Below, in pieces: positions 44,349 through 53,603 of a DNA stretch of 64,000 nt. The notes beneath the pieces were generated by a model. It did not search any database. It was not told the origin of the DNA and saw only the letters and a program-made list of their open reading frames with translations. The translations under genes were made by a program, and so were the position numbers. Source of the DNA: Azonexus sp. GTDB taxonomy: Bacteria > Pseudomonadota > Gammaproteobacteria > Burkholderiales > Rhodocyclaceae. The number at the start of each line of letters is the position of its first letter. Within the stretch, counting starts at the first letter, position 1. Location: positions 124,001-188,000 of the forward strand of contig JAGOAU010000002.1 of assembly GCA_017983755.1 (NCBI GenBank), written 5' to 3'.

Positions 44349-45025
44349 TAGGGGTTTCTGTAGAGGGAATGGGTCTGAATATAGTCGAGAACGCCATCGG
44401 GCAGCAAATAGCGGGCCGAGAGGCCGTTGGCCAGCAGTTTGCGGATCTGCGTCGCCGAAATCGCCAGCTGGGTCATGGCGAAGGTGACGATGCCGCCGGC
44501 CGCCACCGTTTTCAGGCCGGTCGCATCGGGCAGCCGGCGGTCCGCGAATTCGCTCGCCAGGTCATGCGGCAGGCTGCCGATCTCGACCGGAAAGCCGGGC
44601 CGGTGCGAAACCGCGACGTGTGCCAGCGCGAAGAGATCGCGCCAGCGGTGCCAGGTCGTCAGCCCGGCGAAGGCGTCGGCGCCGACCAGCAGGACCAGCG
44701 GTTGCGCCGTCCCCAGTTCGCGGCGCAGGCGTTCCAGCGTATGCACGGTGTAGCTCGGCGCCGCTGCCTCGACTTCGCCCGCATCAACTGAAAATCGGTC
44801 GTTTCCGGCAGTCGACCGCAACACCATCTCCAGCCGCTGCTGCGCGGTGACCTGCGGCAGCCCGCGGTGTGGCGGCTGCCCGGCGGGAATCCAGCGCACG
44901 CCCCCAAGGCCGAGGTGGCCTATGGATTCCTCGGCCAGGCGGAGGTGGCCGAAATGCACGGGATCGAAGGTGCCGCCAAAGATACCGAGCGGCTCAGACA
45001 ATTTCGGATTGGCCGAAGATGTCAC
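44348..45025 (-). CDS. nadD: Nicotinate-nucleotide adenylyltransferase
   Basis: 225 residues. Nucleotidyl-transferase signature GIFGGTFDPVHFGHLRLAE with the HxGH motif, LVGADAFAGLTTWHRW and the C-terminal ISATQIRKLL (ISSTxxR type). It converts nicotinate mononucleotide and ATP to NaAD. It overlaps the preceding membrane-protein gene by 32 bases, the largest overlap in this operon. Confidence 0.96.
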   Translation of the reverse strand: MTSSANPKLSEPLGIFGGTFDPVHFGHLRLAEESIGHLGLGGVRWIPAGQPPHRGLPQVTAQQRLEMVLRSTAGNDRFSVDAGEVEAAAPSYTVHTLERLRRELGTAQPLVLLVGADAFAGLTTWHRWRDLFALAHVAVSHRPGFPVEIGSLPHDLASEFADRRLPDATGLKTVAAGGIVTFAMTQLAISATQIRKLLANGLSARYLLPDGVLDYIQTHSLYRNP

Positions 45026-45776
45026 GGTAGCTGACGTAGAAACTGGCGTAGACGGTAGAAAAAATGATCAGCGCGATCACCGTCATCAGCGGCATGACGA
45101 CGAAGGCGCCAATGCCGCCATCGCCGCCGAGCATGCCGGCCAGCAGCCCGAAGACCAGCCCCGGGACGAGACCGGCGAACAGAACCAGGCCGACGCTGTA
45201 GGCCAGAAAGGCGCGCCAGTTCAGCCAGCAGGCGACGAAGCTGAAGAACAGCGACTTGCCGACGCTCTGCCCATGCCAGGCGGCAAGGACCGGCGCGAAC
45301 CAGTAGGCCATCAGCACCGGCAGCATCAGGAGCATGACGAACAGTGAGGGCAGCATGAAGTCGCCGCTTTCGACCACTTCCTTGTCGGCGCCCTTGCCGG
45401 AGAGCATGAAGCGCAACAGTTCACCGCCGTCGAGCAGCGCCGAAAGGCCGAGGATGCCGAGCGTGCAGCAGAGGTACAGCGCGCCCAGCGCCATCAGCGT
45501 GCGGGTATTCGTCTTGAGGCCGGCAAACAACGTCGGCAGGCCGATCGACTGCCCGCGTTCAAGGTCGCGCGCGGCTTGCATCAGGCCCACCGAAAGCCCG
45601 GGAATGACGAGCGACGCGGCGACTGCGCCAATCACCGGCAGGATATTGAGGATGAGGACGGTCAGCCAGTAGCAGACGATCAGCATCGCCAGCAGCGGCG
45701 GATTGCGCCGGAAGATGGCGAATCCGGCACCGAGCCAGCGCCAGCCTGCAGCGGCCGGCAGAGTTTGCACCTGCAT
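44994..45776 (-). CDS. BPSS1780-family membrane protein, copy 2
   Basis: 260 residues from ATG 45776. Six or more hydrophobic segments and the family features GWRWLGAGFAIFRRNP at the start and SFYVSYRDIF near the end. A paralogue of the gene at 45779, starting 3 bases after it. Function unknown. Its 3' end overlaps nadD. Confidence 0.85.
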   Translation of the reverse strand: MQVQTLPAAAGWRWLGAGFAIFRRNPPLLAMLIVCYWLTVLILNILPVIGAVAASLVIPGLSVGLMQAARDLERGQSIGLPTLFAGLKTNTRTLMALGALYLCCTLGILGLSALLDGGELLRFMLSGKGADKEVVESGDFMLPSLFVMLLMLPVLMAYWFAPVLAAWHGQSVGKSLFFSFVACWLNWRAFLAYSVGLVLFAGLVPGLVFGLLAGMLGGDGGIGAFVVMPLMTVIALIIFSTVYASFYVSYRDIFGQSEIV

Positions 45777-45778
45777 GC

Positions 45779-46525
45779 TCAGGCCTCCACGAAAATGTCG
45801 CGGTAGGACGCGTAGACCGCACCGGAAAAAATCGGCAGCAGCAGCACCAGGCCGAGGCCGAGCGGCAGCATGGCGAAGAACAGGGAAACGATCAGGAAGA
45901 TGCCGAATATCACCATCGCCAGCCAGTTCTTGGCGCCGGCATCGAAGCTGGCGCGCATCGCCGCCGCCGGCTTCATGTCGTGGAAGAAGACCAGGGCCGG
46001 GGCAAACCAGGTAGCCATGATGACCGGAACCGACAACAGCAGGACGACAATGCCGGCCAGCATGACGCCCCCCAGCGCAATGCTCAGACCGGCAATCTTG
46101 CCGGTGATGACGCCGCCAAGCACACCGCCGCTGACCAGCAGGAAGGCAATGAAGGCGAGGCCGAAAATCCCGACAGCGAAAAAGACACCGACCATCACCA
46201 GCGACCCGGTGTTGTGGCGGAATCCGGCGAACAGGTCGGCAACCTCCGGCTGCTGGCCATCCCTCAGGTGGCGGCAGATCTGCACCATCCCCGCGCCGAA
46301 CAGGGGCGCCAACAAATGGGCGGATATCTGGCCAAACAGCGGGACGATGGAGATCGCCATCAGGATAACCAGCAGCAACACCGTGCTCCCGATCCAGACA
46401 CCGGGGTTGGCGAGGAACATGGTCCAGCCCTGGTGCAGCCAGGCGAAACAGGCGCCCGGCTCGACTTCGCGGCTTTCGCCCTTGAAGCGCACCGGCACGG
46501 CAGGAAATTGCGTACTTTCGTTCAT
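45779..46525 (-). CDS. BPSS1780-family membrane protein, copy 1
   Basis: 248 residues. It starts VEPGACFAWLHQGWTMFLANPGVWIG (in parts), has multiple membrane helices, and a centre (IMATWFAPALVFFHD) and end (AVYASYRDIFVEA) that match copy 2 in layout (YWFAPVLAAWH; ASFYVSYRDIF). The family is common in betaproteobacteria and uncharacterised. It lies 9 bases after thrB. Confidence 0.85.
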   Translation of the reverse strand: MNESTQFPAVPVRFKGESREVEPGACFAWLHQGWTMFLANPGVWIGSTVLLLVILMAISIVPLFGQISAHLLAPLFGAGMVQICRHLRDGQQPEVADLFAGFRHNTGSLVMVGVFFAVGIFGLAFIAFLLVSGGVLGGVITGKIAGLSIALGGVMLAGIVVLLLSVPVIMATWFAPALVFFHDMKPAAAMRASFDAGAKNWLAMVIFGIFLIVSLFFAMLPLGLGLVLLLPIFSGAVYASYRDIFVEA

Positions 46526-46534
46526 ACCCGGATG

Positions 46535-47458
46535 CTAACGGGGGAGTCTTCCCGGGGCAAGGCACAGACGCTGCAATAGCCGGCCGAAATGGTCGGGATT
46601 CTTGATCGTCACCACTTCGCCGGGGCGCGGGTGGTGCCGGACCTCCAACCGCAGCAGCCAGAAGCGCAGCGCGGCGGCGCGGCGCATGGCCGGCCAGGCG
46701 GCTTCCTCGGCCGGCGCCAACGGACGCCGGGTACGGTAGCCGGCAACCAGCGCCTGCAGGTGTGCGGCATCGTCGCACCAGTCGTTGGCGGCGACCGCCA
46801 GGTCGAACAGCAGGCTGTCTTCGCCAGCAAAATAGAAATCGAGTACCCCAGTGAGTTGGTCGCCCTGCCACAGCGCGTTGTCGCGAAAGAGGTCGCCGTG
46901 GACGATGCCGCGCGGCAAGGCCGAATAATCCTGCGCCGCCTGAAAATCGAGCTCGGCGAGCAGTCGACCGCGCTCGTCGTCCGACAGCAGCGGAGCCAGC
47001 GCCCGCCCGGTGGCTTCGCGCCAGACGGCACCGCAGGGATTGGGCAAGGGCCTGGCAAAGTCGGCGCCGGCCAGGTGCAGGCGCGCCAGCATTTCGCCCA
47101 GTCCCTGGCAATGCGCGGGGGTCGGCGCCTCGATATCGACGCCCGGCAGGCAGGTGAACAAGGCCGCCGGCTTGCCGGCCAGCATCCGCCACAGGTGTCC
47201 GTCGCCGGTGGCCAGCGGGCGTGGACAGGGAATGCCGCGGGCGGCCAGGTGATCCTGCAGGGCGAGGTAGAAATCGAGTTCGCGCGGCGCCAGATGCTCG
47301 AACAGGGTGAGCACCCAGCGGTGGCCGCCGGCCGTCACGAAATAATTGGAATTCTGCATGCCGGCGGCGATGCCGGCGAAATCCTCGAGCGCCCCCGCGC
47401 CGAGCGGCGCGAGCCAGGCGGTCAGCTCATCGCGCCCGACGGTGGTGTAAACCGACAA
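46535..47458 (-). CDS. thrB: Homoserine kinase, APH-fold type
   Basis: 307 residues of aminoglycoside-phosphotransferase fold: FAGIAAGMQNSNYFV, catalytic HGDLFRDNALW and LTGVLDFYFAGED with the metal-binding Asp. This ThrB form is usual next to polA in betaproteobacteria and replaces the GHMP-type enzyme. It phosphorylates homoserine in threonine synthesis. Confidence 0.93.
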   Translation of the reverse strand: MSVYTTVGRDELTAWLAPLGAGALEDFAGIAAGMQNSNYFVTAGGHRWVLTLFEHLAPRELDFYLALQDHLAARGIPCPRPLATGDGHLWRMLAGKPAALFTCLPGVDIEAPTPAHCQGLGEMLARLHLAGADFARPLPNPCGAVWREATGRALAPLLSDDERGRLLAELDFQAAQDYSALPRGIVHGDLFRDNALWQGDQLTGVLDFYFAGEDSLLFDLAVAANDWCDDAAHLQALVAGYRTRRPLAPAEEAAWPAMRRAAALRFWLLRLEVRHHPRPGEVVTIKNPDHFGRLLQRLCLAPGRLPR

Positions 47459-47461
47459 GAT

Positions 47462-47794
47462 CTACCAGGAACGCAAAATCCACATCGGCGGCCGCACTGC
47501 CGGCCCCATGGTGTCGCTTTGGACAAAGTTGCCATCGCCCTGCTGGTCCACCAGGAAATAGGCCGGGCCAATCGCCGGCGTCACCTTGACCATGTAGAGC
47601 CGGCCGTTGGCGCGGAATTCCTCGCGCGTCTCGCGCTCGGTCTTGACGATGGTGACCTGCGGTTCGAGTGCCGCATCGAAGGCTTCCATCTCCGGCGGCG
47701 GCGGCGGCACGGCCGGCAGGGGCTGCAGATCCGTCGGCTGTTGGGCGAAGACGGGCATGGCGGCGAGCAGAATGACGGGAAGAATATGGCGCAT
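47462..47794 (-). CDS. DUF2782 exported protein
   Basis: 110 residues with a signal peptide (MRHILPVILLAAMPVFAQ) and the DUF2782 core (EEFRANGRLYMVKVTPAIGPAYFLVDQ) ending MWILRSW. Function unknown; a small periplasmic protein found between polA and thrB in this lineage. Its stop lies 3 bases before the thrB start. Confidence 0.88.
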   Translation of the reverse strand: MRHILPVILLAAMPVFAQQPTDLQPLPAVPPPPPEMEAFDAALEPQVTIVKTERETREEFRANGRLYMVKVTPAIGPAYFLVDQQGDGNFVQSDTMGPAVRPPMWILRSW

Positions 47795-47827
47795 GGATCG
47801 TTCCTTGATGACTTGCCCCCGATTCTA

Positions 47828-48556
47828 TTACAGGTTGAGCATCAACTCGCGCTCGCTGGGCAGCGGCCCGAAGGGTCGCGCCTCGTAGTGCTTGAAAATC
47901 GCCTCGACCACCTGCCCCGGTTCGTCGATCAGCTGGATCAGGTTGATGTCCTCTGGGTCGACCATGCCCTCCGCGACCAGCCGCGCCTTGAACCAGTCGA
48001 TCATGCCCTGCCAGAAATCGGTGCACACCAGAATCAGCGGAATCTTGCGCGCCTTGCCGGTCTGGATCAGCGTCAGCGCCTCCATCAGCTCGTCGAGCGT
48101 GCCGAAGCCGCCGGGCATCACGACGTAGGCGCTGGCGAAGCGGACGAACATGTACTTGCGCGCGAAGAAATGGCGGAAGGTCTGCGAAATGTCCTGATAG
48201 GGATTGTTGGCCTGCTCGTGCGGCAGCTGGATGTTGAGGCCGACCGACGGCGACTTTCCGTGGAAGGCGCCCTTGTTGGCCGCCTCCATGATCCCCGGGC
48301 CGCCGCCGGAGATGACCGAGAACCCGGAATCGGAAAGCAGGCGCGCCGTCCGCTCGGTCAGATCGTAATAGGGCGAACCGGGCGCGACGCGGGCGCTGCC
48401 GAAGACCGTGACCGCCGGCTTGATCGCCGCCAGGCGTTCGGTCGCCTCGACGAACTCTGACATAATGCCGAAAATCCGCCACGATTCCCGGGCCGAGGCC
48501 GATTGCAGCAGCGCCTCGGACTCGACGCCCATAACCAGTTTTTCGCTTTCCGTCAC
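47828..48556 (-). CDS. LOG-family phosphoribohydrolase (TIGR00730)
   Basis: 242 residues from GTG 48556; Met at codon 9 (MGVESEALL) is a good alternative. Lysine-decarboxylase-like fold with GGGPGIMEAANKGA and PGGFGTLDE, the nucleotide-binding signatures of LOG proteins, which release bases from cytokinin-type or other nucleoside monophosphates. If the GTG is used, only 5 bases separate it from the divergent polA start. Confidence 0.92.
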   Translation of the reverse strand: MTESEKLVMGVESEALLQSASARESWRIFGIMSEFVEATERLAAIKPAVTVFGSARVAPGSPYYDLTERTARLLSDSGFSVISGGGPGIMEAANKGAFHGKSPSVGLNIQLPHEQANNPYQDISQTFRHFFARKYMFVRFASAYVVMPGGFGTLDELMEALTLIQTGKARKIPLILVCTDFWQGMIDWFKARLVAEGMVDPEDINLIQLIDEPGQVVEAIFKHYEARPFGPLPSERELMLNL

Positions 48557-48561
48557 TTCTC

Positions 48562-51282
48562 ATGCCTCTCTTGTTGTTGGTGGACGGCTCGTCCTACCTC
48601 TATCGCGCTTTCCACGCCCTGCCCGATCTGCGCAACCAGGCCGGCGAGCCGACCGGCGCGCTCTATGGCGTGCTGAACATGCTACGCCGGCTGGAAAGCG
48701 ACTACAAGGCGGACTACAAGGCCGTCGTCTTCGATGCCAAGGGCAAGACCTTCCGCGACGACTGGTTCCCTGAATACAAGGCGCACCGGCCACCGATGCC
48801 CGACGATCTGGTCCAGCAGATCGAACCGATCCACGCCGCGATCCGCGCCGCCGGCTGGCCGCTGCTGATGGTCGACGGCGTCGAGGCCGACGATGTCATC
48901 GGCACGCTGGCGACGGCTGCTGCGGTTGACGGCCTGGAAACCCTGATTTCCACCGGCGACAAGGACCTGACCCAGCTCGTCGGCCCGCTGGTGCGCTGGT
49001 ACAACACGATGAGCAACGAACTGCTCGACGAGGCCGGCGTCGAGGCCAAGTTCGGCGTGCCGCCGGGCAGGATCGTCGACTACCTGGCGCTGGTCGGCGA
49101 TAGCGTCGATGGCGTGCCGGGCGTGCCGAAGTGCGGCCCCAAGACCGCGCTCAAATGGCTGGCGCAATACGGTTCGCTCGACGAAATCATCGCCCATGCC
49201 GACGAGATCGGCGGCGTCGTCGGCCAGAATCTGCGCGACCACCTTGGCTTCCTGCCGCTCGGCCGCAAGCTGGTCACGGTCGCCTGCGACCTGTCCAATT
49301 TGCCTTCCCCAAGGGCGTTGACCGCAACCGGGCGCGACATCGCCACGCTGCGCGAACTCTACCGTCGTTACCAGTTCCGTTCCTGGCTGGCCGAGATCGA
49401 CGGCCCGGATGCGGCGGCCGGCCTGCCTGCGCAAACGGTAGGCATGCCTGCAGCCGATCCGCCCGCCCCCAAGTTGGCGGTCGATTACGAAACCGTGCTG
49501 ACCTGGGCGCAACTCGATAGCTGGCTGGCCACGATCGAATCAGCCGAACTGACCGCGCTCGATACGGAAACGACCAGCCTCGATTCCTTCGTCGCTCGCA
49601 TCGTCGGCATCTCGCTGTCGATAACGCCTGGCAAGGCCTGCTACATCCCGCTCGCCCACACCGCCCCCGGCGTCGCCGACCAGTTGCCGCGCGACAAAGT
49701 GCTGGCGAAGCTGAAACCCTGGCTCGAATCCGGCAACCGCAGAAAAGTGCTGCAGAACGCCAAGTACGACCAGCACGTCTTCGCCAACCACGGCATCGCG
49801 CTGGCCGGCATTGCCCACGACACCATGCTGCAGAGCTACGTCATCGAGTCCGACAAGGGCCACGACCTCGGCCAGCTATGCACCCGCCACCTCGGGCTCG
49901 ACACCATCGCCTACGAAGACCTGTGCGGCAAGGGCGCCAAGCAGATCGGCTTCGATCAGGTCGACATCGAGCGCGCCGCAACCTACGCAGCCGAAGACGC
50001 CGACGTCACTCTGCGCGTGCACCACGTGCTGCATCCGCGCTTCGCCGGCGAACCGGGGCTGTCGCGCATCTATCACGAGATCGAGATGCCGGCTCGCCAG
50101 GTCATCTGGCAGATGGAACGCACCGGCATCCTGATCGACGGCGCACAGCTCGCCCGGCAGAGCCACGAGATCGGCCAGAAGATCATGGCCCTGGAAACGC
50201 AGGCCCACGAACTGGCTGGCCAGCCCTTCAACCTCGCTTCGCCCAAGCAGCTCGGCGACATCCTGTTCGGCAAGCTCGGCCTGCCGGTCAAGAAGAAGAC
50301 CGCCTCCGGCGGCCCGTCGACCGACGAGGAAGTGCTCTCCGAACTCGCCCTCGACTATCCGTTGCCCAAGCTGCTGCTCGAACACCGCAGCCTGTCCAAG
50401 CTCAAGGGCACCTACACCGACAAGCTACCGCGCCAGATCAACCCGGAAACCGGCAGAGTGCATACGCACTTCTCGCAGGCTTCCGTGGTCACCGGGCGCC
50501 TCGCCTCCAGCGATCCCAACCTGCAGAACATCCCGGTGCGCACCGAGGAAGGCCGGCGCATCCGCACCGCCTTCATCGCCCCGCCCGGCAGCACCATCGT
50601 TTCGGCCGACTATTCGCAGATCGAGTTGCGCATCATGGCCTACCTTTCCGGCGACGAGCGCCTGCTTGAGGCTTTTGCCCACGGCGAGGACGTGCACCGC
50701 GCCACCGCCGCCGAGATTTTCGGCGTCACGCCACTGGAAGTCGGCCCCGACCAGCGGCGCGTCGCCAAGAGCATCAACTTCGGCCTGATTTACGGCATGA
50801 GCGCCTTCGGCCTCGCCCGCCAGCTCGGGCTGGAACGCAGCGCCGCGCAGACCTACATCGACCGCTATTTCGCCCGCTACCCCGGCGTCGCCCGCTACAT
50901 GGAGGAAGCCCGCCAGACAGCGCGCGACAAGGGTTACGTCGAAACCGCCTTCGGCCGCCGCCTGTGGTTCCCGGAAATCCGCTCCAGCCAGGCCATGCGC
51001 CGCCAGGGTGCCGAACGCGCCGCGATCAACGCGCCGATGCAGGGAACAGCTGCCGACCTGATCAAGCTGGCGATGATTGCCGTCCAAGGCTGGCTGGAAG
51101 AATTATCCATGCAGTCCCGCCTCGTCCTGCAGGTACATGATGAGTTGGTGCTGGAAGTCCCGGATGGCGAACTGATGGCAGTGCGCACCCATCTGCCCCG
51201 GCTGATGGGACAGGTCGCCGAACTCAAGGTGCCGCTGGTCGTCGAAGTCGGCGTCGGGCCGAACTGGGAAGCGGCGCACTAG
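48562..51282 (+). CDS. polA: DNA polymerase I
   Basis: 906 residues, all three domains. 5' nuclease (1-290, LLLVDGSSYLYRAFHALPDL), proofreading 3'-5' exonuclease with intact DxE (ALDTETTSLDS, about 332), and polymerase with motif A (SADYSQIELRIMAYLSGDE), the O-helix (RRVAKSINFGLIYGMSAFG) and motif C (VHDELVLEV). Start MPLLLLVDGSS is the family N-terminus. It removes RNA primers and fills gaps. Confidence 0.98.
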   Translation: MPLLLLVDGSSYLYRAFHALPDLRNQAGEPTGALYGVLNMLRRLESDYKADYKAVVFDAKGKTFRDDWFPEYKAHRPPMPDDLVQQIEPIHAAIRAAGWPLLMVDGVEADDVIGTLATAAAVDGLETLISTGDKDLTQLVGPLVRWYNTMSNELLDEAGVEAKFGVPPGRIVDYLALVGDSVDGVPGVPKCGPKTALKWLAQYGSLDEIIAHADEIGGVVGQNLRDHLGFLPLGRKLVTVACDLSNLPSPRALTATGRDIATLRELYRRYQFRSWLAEIDGPDAAAGLPAQTVGMPAADPPAPKLAVDYETVLTWAQLDSWLATIESAELTALDTETTSLDSFVARIVGISLSITPGKACYIPLAHTAPGVADQLPRDKVLAKLKPWLESGNRRKVLQNAKYDQHVFANHGIALAGIAHDTMLQSYVIESDKGHDLGQLCTRHLGLDTIAYEDLCGKGAKQIGFDQVDIERAATYAAEDADVTLRVHHVLHPRFAGEPGLSRIYHEIEMPARQVIWQMERTGILIDGAQLARQSHEIGQKIMALETQAHELAGQPFNLASPKQLGDILFGKLGLPVKKKTASGGPSTDEEVLSELALDYPLPKLLLEHRSLSKLKGTYTDKLPRQINPETGRVHTHFSQASVVTGRLASSDPNLQNIPVRTEEGRRIRTAFIAPPGSTIVSADYSQIELRIMAYLSGDERLLEAFAHGEDVHRATAAEIFGVTPLEVGPDQRRVAKSINFGLIYGMSAFGLARQLGLERSAAQTYIDRYFARYPGVARYMEEARQTARDKGYVETAFGRRLWFPEIRSSQAMRRQGAERAAINAPMQGTAADLIKLAMIAVQGWLEELSMQSRLVLQVHDELVLEVPDGELMAVRTHLPRLMGQVAELKVPLVVEVGVGPNWEAAH

Positions 51283-51308
51283 CGGGGCTGCAAACTGCCC
51301 AGCTCAGC

Positions 51309-53576
51309 TCAGGTGCTGCCCGCCTCGCCGACGCCAAGCTGTTCATAGGCCGCCAGCGCTTCCGCGACCGAAATGTCGTTCACATCGAGCGACGGCGGTT
51401 GCAGCAACTGGTAAGGCACGCCCCAGGGACGCCAGCGGGCGGCGTCCGAATTGCCGAAGAAGCAGACGATCGGTTTGCCCAATGCAGCGCCCACGTGCAT
51501 CGCCCCGCCATCGGAACAAATCATGGCGTCACAGGCGGCAATGCCGGCGATCAATTCATCGAGATGTTCCGTGCGGTGCGCCAGAACCGGCAGGGCAGCA
51601 GTCGCCGCGACGATTTCGTCAGCCTTGTCGTCATCTCCGGGGTGCATCGGATTGTCGCTGCTTCCGGGCGCCCACAGCAGGACGAAACGGGCGTGGCAGC
51701 GGGCATGCAGTTGCTGCATCAGGGCGATGAAGCGCTCGGTCGGCCAGCGCTGCGGCACCTTGCGGGCGCTGACGTGGATGGCGATGGTCGGTCCGTCGTC
51801 GCGGCGCGCCTTGGCCTCCAGCGAGCTCCGGACTCGTTGCAGGATTGCGGGATCCGGCACCAGTTTCATGGCCGGCGGCGTCCCCGCGATTCCAAGCGGC
51901 GCCAGCAAGGCAAACGCGATCTCCACCGCATGCTTGTGCCGGGGATCGACCGTCAGCGGCGTATCCAGGCGGCGGTCGATCGCTTCGCCCGGCACCCCGT
52001 AGCCGATGACCTGCCGCGGGGCAATCCAGCGCGCCAGCTTCACGGTTCGCTTCGTGTCACCGTCATTGGCCAGCACCACGCAGTCATAGCCCTGGGCGCG
52101 CAGGCCGAGCATCAGGCGGATACGCCTGCCGTAAATCCCGAGGACGCTCTCGCCCTCCTCGCGGTGCTTGGCCTTGGTATAGGCGTAGACATGGTCGATA
52201 TCGGGATTGCGCTCCAGCACCGGCCGGTTGTAGCTATTGACCAGGGCGTCGATCCGGGCATCCGGAAAGCGGGCGCGCAGCGCGCTGAACAACGGCGTCG
52301 TGCAGATCAGGTCGCCGATGTTGTCGCGCCGGATGACGATGATTTTCTTCAGGTTTCTCAAGGCATTTCCGCTTTCCGACTGAACACCGACCAAGGCACC
52401 GCAAATCAGCCAGAACAGATAGCCCAGTTCGCGCACGAAGAAATCGTCAGTCATGTTTTTCACAAAGATGCCGGCACAGATCGCGACGCCGGCGATGCCA
52501 AACCAGCCGCCGTCCGGAGAACGGCTGCGCAGCGACTGCAACAGCCACGCTACTCCGAAGAACAGCGCCAGGAAAACCGCCAGGCCGGGGATTCCGAGTT
52601 GCACCAGCCGATTGACCAGCATGTTGTGGGTATGATCGAAAGGCGGCTGCGCCAGAGGATGTTCCGGGTAGAGGCGGCTGAACGCATTGCGCCCCATGCC
52701 CGCCCCCGTCAGCGGATGCTTGAGCGATTCATCGATGGCGAACTTCCATACCGGCAGGCGACCATCGGCGGTCAGCGCGGCACCGATATCCACCGACTGA
52801 ACGAAACTGGTCGACCCGATCCGACTGCTGGTCTTGAGGTGGAACAAGGTTCCCAGACCCACGGCCAGGACTACTGCGGCGATCAGAAAGCGCGGCTCAC
52901 GGATGCGGCTGGCAAAGAAGGCAGCGACAACGAAAGCCTGCACGGCCAGCGCGACGTATATCTGGCGATTCGCCGTCGCATAGATCGCGGCGAAATTGCC
53001 CAGCAACAGGAGCAGCAGGAAAATTGTCCATCGCCTGTCCTGCCGCCTGATGGCCTGCGCGGCCAGCAAGCCGATGACGGGAAGCACGGTCACCAGATAG
53101 GTGCTGAAGTTGCCCGGCCCCGAGTTGAAGGTGGCGACCCATGGCCCCTTGGTCGTGCCGCCGGCAACCCAGACGACGAGACAGTAGCCGACCAGAAGCA
53201 GGTTGCCGGCGACGATGGCGCCTGAGAGCCATTTCCATTCTCTTTCGTCGCGATACAGGTTCACGCCGAGCCAGAAGAAAATGGCTGCAAATACAATTTC
53301 CTGCCTTATCTCCTTGAGACTGAAGGAGAAATCCACGGCCCAAAAGAGGCCGATCGTGGCGAGAAAGGCATAAGCCAGCCACAGTCCAAGCAATGGGAAT
53401 TGCAGGGGCGTCCGGCATTCACGCCAGGCGCGCCAGAAATGAACGCCTGCCCCGAGGAAAACAAGCCCGAACAACACATTGCGCGGGGCGGTCGTCCCTT
53501 CGACCGGCAGCACGATCACCAGCACCGCGACAAGGGCGAGCACCCAGACCGGTACACGAATGTTATTTGCTGTCAT
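51309..53576 (-). CDS. O-antigen ligase-like membrane protein fused to a family 9 glycosyltransferase
   Basis: 755 residues in one uninterrupted frame. Residues about 1-400 form a polytopic membrane domain of the WaaL/Wzy class, with the signature FDHTHNMLVNRLVQLGIPGL. Residues about 410-750 form a heptosyltransferase-like GT9 domain starting KIIVIRRDNIGDLICTTPLF and ending with SDGGAMHVGAALGKPIVCFFG. Ligase and transferase are normally separate proteins. The fusion could pass a sugar acceptor directly to ligation; this is inference. Convergent with polA. Confidence 0.85.
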   Translation of the reverse strand: MTANNIRVPVWVLALVAVLVIVLPVEGTTAPRNVLFGLVFLGAGVHFWRAWRECRTPLQFPLLGLWLAYAFLATIGLFWAVDFSFSLKEIRQEIVFAAIFFWLGVNLYRDEREWKWLSGAIVAGNLLLVGYCLVVWVAGGTTKGPWVATFNSGPGNFSTYLVTVLPVIGLLAAQAIRRQDRRWTIFLLLLLLGNFAAIYATANRQIYVALAVQAFVVAAFFASRIREPRFLIAAVVLAVGLGTLFHLKTSSRIGSTSFVQSVDIGAALTADGRLPVWKFAIDESLKHPLTGAGMGRNAFSRLYPEHPLAQPPFDHTHNMLVNRLVQLGIPGLAVFLALFFGVAWLLQSLRSRSPDGGWFGIAGVAICAGIFVKNMTDDFFVRELGYLFWLICGALVGVQSESGNALRNLKKIIVIRRDNIGDLICTTPLFSALRARFPDARIDALVNSYNRPVLERNPDIDHVYAYTKAKHREEGESVLGIYGRRIRLMLGLRAQGYDCVVLANDGDTKRTVKLARWIAPRQVIGYGVPGEAIDRRLDTPLTVDPRHKHAVEIAFALLAPLGIAGTPPAMKLVPDPAILQRVRSSLEAKARRDDGPTIAIHVSARKVPQRWPTERFIALMQQLHARCHARFVLLWAPGSSDNPMHPGDDDKADEIVAATAALPVLAHRTEHLDELIAGIAACDAMICSDGGAMHVGAALGKPIVCFFGNSDAARWRPWGVPYQLLQPPSLDVNDISVAEALAAYEQLGVGEAGST

Positions 53577-53603
53577 CGAGTCTGCAATATTGTGAATTGG
53601 CGG

